From NCBI GenBank assembly GCA_016721845.1, contig JADKHK010000013.1, forward strand, positions 2,152,501-2,216,500: DNA of 64,000 bases, read 5' to 3'. Position 1 is the first letter of the stretch. Every line of letters begins with the position of its first letter. The notes under the pieces were generated by a model. The model saw only the letters and a program-made list of their open reading frames with translations. It searched no databases and was not told the origin of the DNA. Source of the stretch: Lysobacterales bacterium (GTDB taxonomy: Bacteria > Pseudomonadota > Gammaproteobacteria > Xanthomonadales > Ahniellaceae). This document shows, piece after piece, positions 58,852 through 64,000 of this stretch. Both the position numbers and the translations under genes were made by a program.

Positions 58852-60699
58852 ATGTCCCGCACGCCACGCACGACGGCCGAACACACGCCACGCGGTTTCG
58901 AGATCGTCGAGCCGGTGCCCGGGTTCCTGCGTTTCCTGTCGATCGTCGCGCTGCTGCTGCTGGCGATCCCGACCTGCTCGATGTGGCTGGATGGCGGGCT
59001 CGACGACACCGCGAAGGCCGTCACCTATGTGTTCGGCGCGCGCACGCTGATCGCCGCAGCCACGTTGTTCGCCGTGCTGCTCTGGTTCGACCGCCACGGC
59101 AGCCTGTTGTACCGCTTCGAATGCGATCAGATGGTGCGCCTGTATCGGATCGGGTCGGTGACGATCTGGCGCAGCACGTGGCAGCCATCGGCCGTGACCG
59201 GCGCCGAAGCACTCGTCGCCCGAATGCCGCCGGGGCTGCGCCTCAACTACTCGGGCAAGCAGCATTCGACGATCAGCTTCGTCGGCGGCAGCGATGGCGA
59301 GGTGCACGCCGCCCTGGCCCAGATCGAAGCGTGGCGCGCAAATCCTTCGGCGGCACCGCGCGCGCGCGAACATCAGTCCGCACCGGCGTTGATCGCCGAG
59401 ACCGCCGCGGCGAGCGTGTTGATGCGGCTCAGGTTGGCCCCGGCCTTGCTGGTCGTTGCCATTGCTCTGGTGGTCGTCGGCAATGGCGTGCATCTGCTGC
59501 GCAGTCCGGAACAGGCCCTGGTCGAGCAGACGCCCTATGACGCGACCGCAGCCGGCGAATTGATTCGTTACCGCATCCTCGTGCGCGCGCCGAATGCCGA
59601 GGAGCGTGCGCTGCACCACAGCGATGGCAAGGCCTGGATCGAACTCGGCGTGCGTTGGCAGGACGACAGCGGTGGTTCACACGAGAACTGGTGGCGCAGC
59701 AGCGAGGACGTCGATCTGTGGATGCTGCCCGAATCGCGACTGTGGCCACTGGCGCGCTCGATCGGCCTGCCCTGGCTCGAATTCCAGATCCCGGCGGAAG
59801 CGGCACCGGCCTGGCGCAACGCGAACGGACAACTCGACTGGACCGAGATCGACACGCGACCCAGCAGCGATGACAAGACACTCGCGTCGCAACGCGATCT
59901 CGTGAGAGCCGCCGACCAGCCGATCGACCATCTTGCCGTGCTGCAATTCGCGGCCGCCCCAGACTGGACCATGGCCTACAAGCACGGTGATCCATCATCG
60001 GCCATGCTGAAGCGCTGGGCCGATGCCGAACGACAGGCGCAGCGCGAGGTGCCGCTGGCGGCGCTGATTCCGCTGCTGGTGATGGGTGCCTTCGTGGCCG
60101 TCATCGCGGGCGCGCTGTGGCTGTTCGGCGGCCGCATCGGGCTTGGTGCGGTCGTGATGACCGCGCTGGTCGCAGCTTCGCCATGGTGGGCGGCGCACTC
60201 GGCGCGCATTCCGCAATGGCTCGGCTTCGATACCGATCTCGCCAGCGCCGTCGTCATCGTGTTCCGCAGCGCGGCGCCACTGTCGGCGCGCCAGCACGAG
60301 TATCTGGTGCCGCTCGCCACGCCGACACCGGAGCGACCCGACCTGTTGCTGCGCTGGACACCGCAAAGCGCGCGCGCGGCGGAACTGCTGCAGCGACTCG
60401 GCCTGACCGATGCCGAACTCGCGGCCGACCCGGTCGACTTCGGCCACAAGGACCACGACCGCGCCCTGAAGCTCGCGACCGCCGCCCTGCTCGCCCCGGT
60501 CCATCGCCGCATCCTCGCCTGGAGCGACGCGGAACTGGTCGATTTCCTGGGCGTGCTGCACGAAGGCCGCCACGACCGCTTCAACGCCATCCTGGTCGTC
60601 ATGCCCGACTGCGCACTCGCCGCGCAGACCGAACGCTCGCAGAACACCCGTGAATGGATCACGGCGGTGTTGCATCCGGATTGCGCATCGTCGCCCTGA
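58852..60699 (+). CDS. Hypothetical membrane protein, 615 aa
   Basis: I do not recognise the family. Two membrane helices lie near residues 25-78, one near 195-216 and two or three around 405-455. The intervening segments (220-390 and 460-615) are probably globular. The tail has Glu/Asp- and His-rich stretches (GHKDHDRALKLA; FLGVLHEGRHDRFN). No catalytic motif is evident. Confidence 0.78.
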   Translation: MSRTPRTTAEHTPRGFEIVEPVPGFLRFLSIVALLLLAIPTCSMWLDGGLDDTAKAVTYVFGARTLIAAATLFAVLLWFDRHGSLLYRFECDQMVRLYRIGSVTIWRSTWQPSAVTGAEALVARMPPGLRLNYSGKQHSTISFVGGSDGEVHAALAQIEAWRANPSAAPRAREHQSAPALIAETAAASVLMRLRLAPALLVVAIALVVVGNGVHLLRSPEQALVEQTPYDATAAGELIRYRILVRAPNAEERALHHSDGKAWIELGVRWQDDSGGSHENWWRSSEDVDLWMLPESRLWPLARSIGLPWLEFQIPAEAAPAWRNANGQLDWTEIDTRPSSDDKTLASQRDLVRAADQPIDHLAVLQFAAAPDWTMAYKHGDPSSAMLKRWADAERQAQREVPLAALIPLLVMGAFVAVIAGALWLFGGRIGLGAVVMTALVAASPWWAAHSARIPQWLGFDTDLASAVVIVFRSAAPLSARQHEYLVPLATPTPERPDLLLRWTPQSARAAELLQRLGLTDAELAADPVDFGHKDHDRALKLATAALLAPVHRRILAWSDAELVDFLGVLHEGRHDRFNAILVVMPDCALAAQTERSQNTREWITAVLHPDCASSP

Positions 60700-60777
60700 C
60701 AAACCGATCACGCCGACACGACAACGCATTCACCTGACAGATGCTGGACTAGTGCGCCTCTCTTTCAGGACTCCGTC

Positions 60778-61209
60778 ATGCGCCTCGTCCAACTCATCTA
60801 CTGCAGCCGCGTCGTGACCGGCGTGCACGGCACGGCCATCACCTCGATCGTCGATGTGTCTCGCTTCAACAACGCCCGCGACGGGGTCACCGGTGCGCTC
60901 TGCTTCAACGCCAACTTCTTCCTGCAATGCCTGGAAGGCGAACGCGGCGCGGTGAACGAGACCTACCATCGCATTCTGCGCGACCCCCGTCATGAGGGCG
61001 CGCTGCTGCTGCGCTACGACGAGGTTTCGAAGCGCCAGTTCGGCGACTGGTCCATGGGTTACCTGAGCAGCCAGGCGATGGCGCCGGACCTGCTGCTGCA
61101 GTACGGCAGCAACGATCGCTTCGACCCAGAGCAACTCGGCGCCGACGCCGCCCTCGATTTCCTGCTGGCCTTGAAGTCGCGCTCGATCCGGCTGCGCGAC
61201 GCAGCGTGA
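60778..61209 (+). CDS. BLUF-domain blue-light photoreceptor
   Basis: A 143-residue stand-alone BLUF protein binding FAD. The key residues are Tyr8 (LVQLIYCSR), Asn31-Asn32 (SRFNNARDGVTGALCFNANF) and Gln50 (FLQCLEG), with a Trp in FGDWSMGYL. A C-terminal helical cap of about 45 residues may pass the signal on. No effector domain is fused. It converges on rho with a shared terminator between. Confidence 0.92.
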   Translation: MRLVQLIYCSRVVTGVHGTAITSIVDVSRFNNARDGVTGALCFNANFFLQCLEGERGAVNETYHRILRDPRHEGALLLRYDEVSKRQFGDWSMGYLSSQAMAPDLLLQYGSNDRFDPEQLGADAALDFLLALKSRSIRLRDAA

Positions 61210-61229
61210 AACGATCTGCCGACAAGCAC

Positions 61230-61252
61230 AAAGCCCGCTGATCGCGGGCTTT
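61230..61252. terminator. Bidirectional terminator between the BLUF gene and rho
   Basis: AAAGCCCGC and GCGGGCTTT form a 9-bp stem with a TGATC loop, flanked by A/T-rich ends on both strands. It can end the BLUF gene transcript and the rho transcript. Confidence 0.75.
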
Positions 61253-61332
61253 GCGTGGCACGAGCAATCCCGCGTGCCGGCGGGTGACATCAGTATCGCC
61301 GCGCCGCGTTGCAGCGCGATGACGACGGTGTC

Positions 61333-62970
61333 TCAGCCGCGCTTCATGAACTTGAAGAACTCGTCGTTGGTCTTCGTGTCCTTCATCTTGTCGAGCAGGA
61401 ACTCGATCGCCGAGAGCTCGTCCATGGGATGCAACAGCTTGCGCAGGATCCAGATCTTCTGCAGCAGGTCCGGATCAATCAGCAGCTCTTCGCGGCGCGT
61501 GCCGGAGCGGTTGATGTTGAATGCCGGATAGACGCGTTTCTCGGTGATGCGACGGTCGAGGTGCACTTCCATGTTGCCGGTGCCCTTGAACTCTTCGTAG
61601 ATCACTTCGTCCATCTTCGAGCCGGTTTCCACCAGCGCGGTCGCGATGATGGTCAGCGAACCGCCTTCTTCGATGTTGCGCGCGGCGCCGAAGAAGCGCT
61701 TCGGTCGCTGCAATGCATTCGCGTCCACGCCGCCGGTCAGCACCTTGCCCGAACTCGGCACCACCGTGTTGTAGGCGCGCGCGAGGCGGGTGATCGAGTC
61801 GAGCAGGATGATCACATCGCGCTTGTGCTCGACCAGGCGCTTGGCGCGTTCGATCACCATCTCGGCGACCTGCACGTGGCGCGATGCGGGTTCGTCGAAG
61901 GTCGAGCTGATCACTTCGGCGCGCACCGAGCGCTGCATCTCGGTCACTTCTTCCGGGCGCTCGTCGATCAGCAGGATGATCAGGTGCGCTTCCGGATGGT
62001 TGTGCACGATCGCCTGGGCGACGTTCTGCAGCAGCATCGTCTTGCCGGCCTTGGGCGGCGAGACGATCAGGCCGCGCTGGCCCTTGCCGATCGGCGCCAT
62101 CAGGTCGAGGATGCGGCCGGTGATGTCTTCGGACGAACCGTTGCCGCGCTCGAGATGGAACGCTTGGCGCGGGAACAGCGGCGTCAGGTTCTCGAACAGC
62201 ACCTTGTTCTTGCTGGCTTCCGGCGGTTCGCCGTTGATCTCGTTGACCTTGAGCAGGGCGACGTAGCGTTCGCCGTCCTTCGGCGAGCGGATCTTGCCGG
62301 TGATGTAGTCGCCAGTGCGCAGGTTGAAGCGGCGGATCTGGCTCGGCGAGACATAGACGTCATCCGGCCCGGCCAGGTACGAGGCTTCGAACGCGCGCAG
62401 GAAGCCGAAGCCGTCCTGCAGGATTTCCAGCACGCCCTCGGCATCGATGCCCTCCGGCGTACGGGTCAGGACCTTCAGGATCGAGAAGTTCACATCCTGG
62501 CGACGCGCGCGGGCCACGCCTTCCTGGATGCCCATGCGTTCGGCGAGATCGATCAATGCGGCCGGCGACAGGCGCTTCAGCGCCGTCAGGCTGGTCGGTG
62601 CATCGGTCGGAATCGTGTAGTTCGCGCGCAATTGCGGCGGCGCGTAATCACGTTCACCGTTGCCGCCATTGCCGGCGCCTTCGCCGTCGCCCTGGTCGGC
62701 CGGGATGCCGTCGTTGTTATTGTTGCTGCGCGGACCACGATCGCGATCCTTGTCCTTGTCTTTGAAGCGCTTGCGAAAGCGTTCGCGCCGCGACATGCGC
62801 TGCCCGGCGCTCTCGCCGGCGTCGCCACCCTCGCCGCCTTCCTGGCGCGGGCTGTTGTCTTGGGATTCGCTGCCGCCCTGGGCAGCCTCGGAAGTCGACT
62901 TGCGCGACTCGGAAACGGGCGTATCGGTGTCTGGCACCGGAGTATTTTCGGACACGGGAGTCTCGCGCAT
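61333..62970 (-). CDS. rho: Transcription termination factor Rho
   Basis: A 545-residue hexameric RNA helicase, against 419 in E. coli. The extra length is a hydrophilic N-terminal region of about 115 residues, acidic then Lys/Arg/Asn-rich (RRERFRKRFKDKDKDRDRG), followed by Rho_N (LTALKRLSPAALIDLAERMG). RNA-binding DGFGFLR, the P-loop region SPPKAGKTMLLQ and LLDSITRLARAYN are intact. Start ATG 62970 lacks a clear ribosome site; start choice could shorten the extension. Confidence 0.96.
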   Translation of the reverse strand: MRETPVSENTPVPDTDTPVSESRKSTSEAAQGGSESQDNSPRQEGGEGGDAGESAGQRMSRRERFRKRFKDKDKDRDRGPRSNNNNDGIPADQGDGEGAGNGGNGERDYAPPQLRANYTIPTDAPTSLTALKRLSPAALIDLAERMGIQEGVARARRQDVNFSILKVLTRTPEGIDAEGVLEILQDGFGFLRAFEASYLAGPDDVYVSPSQIRRFNLRTGDYITGKIRSPKDGERYVALLKVNEINGEPPEASKNKVLFENLTPLFPRQAFHLERGNGSSEDITGRILDLMAPIGKGQRGLIVSPPKAGKTMLLQNVAQAIVHNHPEAHLIILLIDERPEEVTEMQRSVRAEVISSTFDEPASRHVQVAEMVIERAKRLVEHKRDVIILLDSITRLARAYNTVVPSSGKVLTGGVDANALQRPKRFFGAARNIEEGGSLTIIATALVETGSKMDEVIYEEFKGTGNMEVHLDRRITEKRVYPAFNINRSGTRREELLIDPDLLQKIWILRKLLHPMDELSAIEFLLDKMKDTKTNDEFFKFMKRG

Positions 62971-63004
62971 CAGCGCTGATAGGTTTCGTGGGGAGTTGGA
63001 GCAG

Positions 63005-63072
63005 CGGAACGTCTCGTTCCGGTCAACGCAGCCACCCTCTGCGGCTGCGTCACGCGCGACGGTGTCGTCGCG
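63005..63072 (-). other. Hairpin-rich leader before rho
   Basis: Three separate stems stand between trxA and rho: CGGAACG/CGTTCCG (63005-63021), ACGCAGCC/GGCTGCGT (63026-63050) and CGCGAC/GTCGCG (63055-63072). They lie 35-100 bp before the rho start and could be in its leader RNA, where Rho is known to regulate itself in other bacteria. Confidence 0.45.
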
Positions 63073-63121
63073 TTCAGACGGGAATGAACACTAGCACCGC
63101 CATTGCGGCGGGCACAAGCGG

Positions 63122-63139
63122 CCCGGCCCGAAGGCCGGG
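63122..63139 (-). terminator. GC-rich hairpin after trxA
   Basis: CCCGGCC and GGCCGGG with a CGAA loop sit a few bases after the trxA stop codon. It lacks a following T run, so it is a weak intrinsic terminator or an RNA-stabilising stem. Confidence 0.5.
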
Positions 63140-63150
63140 TCGGTACAAGG

Positions 63151-63477
63151 TCAAAGGTTCTTGTCGATCAGGCTGGTCAATTGCGACTTCGACAGTGCGC
63201 CGACATGGGTCGCCTGCACCTTTCCGCCCTTGAACAGCAGCAACATCGGAATGCCGCGCACGCCGTAGTTGCGCGGGGTCTTCTGGGCGATATCGGTGTT
63301 CACCTTGACGATCTTCAGGCGCCCGGCATAACTCTCGGCGACGTCGTCCAGGATCGGCGCGATCATCTTGCAAGGCCCGCACCATTCGGCCCAGAAATCG
63401 ACCAGAACCGGTTCGTCGGATTGCAGGACGGTGGCGTCGAAGGTGTTGTCGTCGGCATGGGCAATGCGGTCGCTCAC
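63151..63477 (-). CDS. trxA: Thioredoxin
   Basis: A 108-residue disulfide reductase with active-site WCGPC (Cys33, Cys36), the cis-proline in RGIPMLLLF and the conserved VDFWAEW. The start is GTG at 63477, with AAGGAG six bases upstream. It is divergent from rhlB with 219 bp between starts; no clear promoter is resolved in that gap. The trxA-rho and rhlB arrangement is common in gammaproteobacteria. Confidence 0.96.
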   Translation of the reverse strand: MSDRIAHADDNTFDATVLQSDEPVLVDFWAEWCGPCKMIAPILDDVAESYAGRLKIVKVNTDIAQKTPRNYGVRGIPMLLLFKGGKVQATHVGALSKSQLTSLIDKNL

Positions 63478-63696
63478 AGAAATCTCCTTGATGGGCGCGG
63501 ACTTGCGCCGGACTTGCGGTACACTCGGCGGGTCGCGCGACGGCCTTGATCCTCTGGATCGGCACCGCGCGCTTGCCGGGGGCGTCGGATTGTCGCCCCC
63601 ACCCGGGGACCGATCAAGCGCGTCCCCGACCTGCCCGCGGAGTTGCGGGCGATTCCGCGCCGAACAAGGCCGCACCCGAAAGGCAACAGAAAAAGA

Positions 63697-64000
63697 ATGT
63701 CCGACAAACCACTGACCGATGTCTGCTTCGAGAATTTCAGCCTCCATCCCGATCTGCTGAAGGGTCTCGAAAGCGCCGGCTTCATCCGCTGTACCCCGAT
63801 TCAGGCGATGTCGCTGCCCATCACCTTGCAAGGACGCGACGTCGCCGGCCAGGCCCAGACCGGCACCGGCAAGACCGCCGCCTTTCTGGTCTCGATGTTC
63901 AATCGGCTGCTCACCAAGCCGGCCCGCGCCGACCGCAAGGACAACGAGCCGCGTGCCGTGATCCTGGCGCCGACGCGCGAACTGGCCATCCAGATCGAGA
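63697..64000 (+). CDS. rhlB: RhlB-like DEAD-box RNA helicase (5' part)
   Basis: The first 101 codons, cut by the right edge. It has the Q motif with FENFSLHPDLL and GFIRCTPIQAMSLP, motif I in AQTGTGKTAAF and motif Ia in LAPTRELAIQI. Closeness to RhlB and position beside trxA and rho support the assignment. RhlB works in RNA decay with RNase E. Confidence 0.9.
   Translation, partial: MSDKPLTDVCFENFSLHPDLLKGLESAGFIRCTPIQAMSLPITLQGRDVAGQAQTGTGKTAAFLVSMFNRLLTKPARADRKDNEPRAVILAPTRELAIQIE

Noticed and set aside
63503..63525. Possible rhlB promoter TTGCGC ... TACACT
   Set aside because: The spacer is only 11 bp, too short for a sigma-70 promoter.
1..64000. Insertion sequence, prophage, CRISPR array or conjugative element
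   Set aside because: I saw no transposase, integrase, phage structural gene or regularly spaced direct repeats. The only repeats found are the two REP-type elements.

Overview
The window is high-GC, tightly packed bacterial chromosome with no insertion sequence, prophage or CRISPR array. Gene content and order (hslU-DUF971, pepP-UPF0149, zapA-6S RNA-fau, rplM-rpsI, trxA/rhlB/rho, a Clp-type TGTGA-N6-TCACA site, short palindromic GTAG/GTGG-headed repeats) suggest a gammaproteobacterium of the Lysobacterales (Xanthomonadales), perhaps near Rhodanobacteraceae. That assignment is inference from synteny and motifs, not from a marker-gene tree.

Layout. 1-5371: the end of hslU, a hypothetical gene, a DUF971 protein, engB, an ATP/ADP-translocase-like MFS carrier, a Tat-exported reductase and a small Cys-rich protein. 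5440-7569: a cobalamin riboswitch and btuB. 7616-10685: a Clp-type site, a DUF1631 protein and a PilZ protein. 10749-14027: pepQ, a REP doublet, pepP and a UPF0149 gene. 14084-18700: a giant propeller-PAS-PAS-GGDEF-EAL sensor. 18733-21182: a zapB-like gene, zapA, 6S RNA, fau, an EVE-domain gene and rpiA. 21228-29575: accessory genes (cNMP-binding/rhodanese fusion, three-gene sugar-modification cassette, histone-deacetylase-like enzyme, LysR/MFS pair, CPBP protease). 29626-34699: tRNA-Gln, rpsI, rplM, PilZ, DUF192, SirB1, rubredoxin, thiE, hemL. 34701-43056: two large membrane GGDEF/EAL-type proteins and small membrane or hypothetical genes. 43035-55977: the complete isoleucine/valine/leucine locus. 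56029-64000: secreted proteins, yceH, a BLUF photoreceptor, rho, trxA and the start of rhlB.

The most interesting part is the branched-chain amino-acid locus. leuABCD (minus strand) and ilvD-C-B, ilvM-E-A (plus strand) are controlled by three separate attenuators at 47774-47998, 48127-48357 and 52839-53085. All three share the same promoter layout (CGCTTGACA, 18-nt spacer, a weak -10, then CGG), which puts the predicted transcription start at or within a base or two of the leader-peptide AUG. The leader peptides therefore appear to be translated from leaderless RNAs. In each leader a GCGGG-containing segment inside the peptide gene can pair with the 5' arm of the terminator. This gives an antiterminator and explains why two otherwise different peptides both contain ERDEC near the C-terminus. 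The third unit lies between the large and small acetolactate synthase genes.

A second theme is cyclic-di-GMP: three GGDEF/EAL-type proteins (one apparently intact, one with a damaged EAL, one damaged in both domains but keeping an RxxD I-site), two PilZ proteins and a DUF1631-PilZ pair downstream of a consensus Clp site. A BLUF protein of unknown output is also present.
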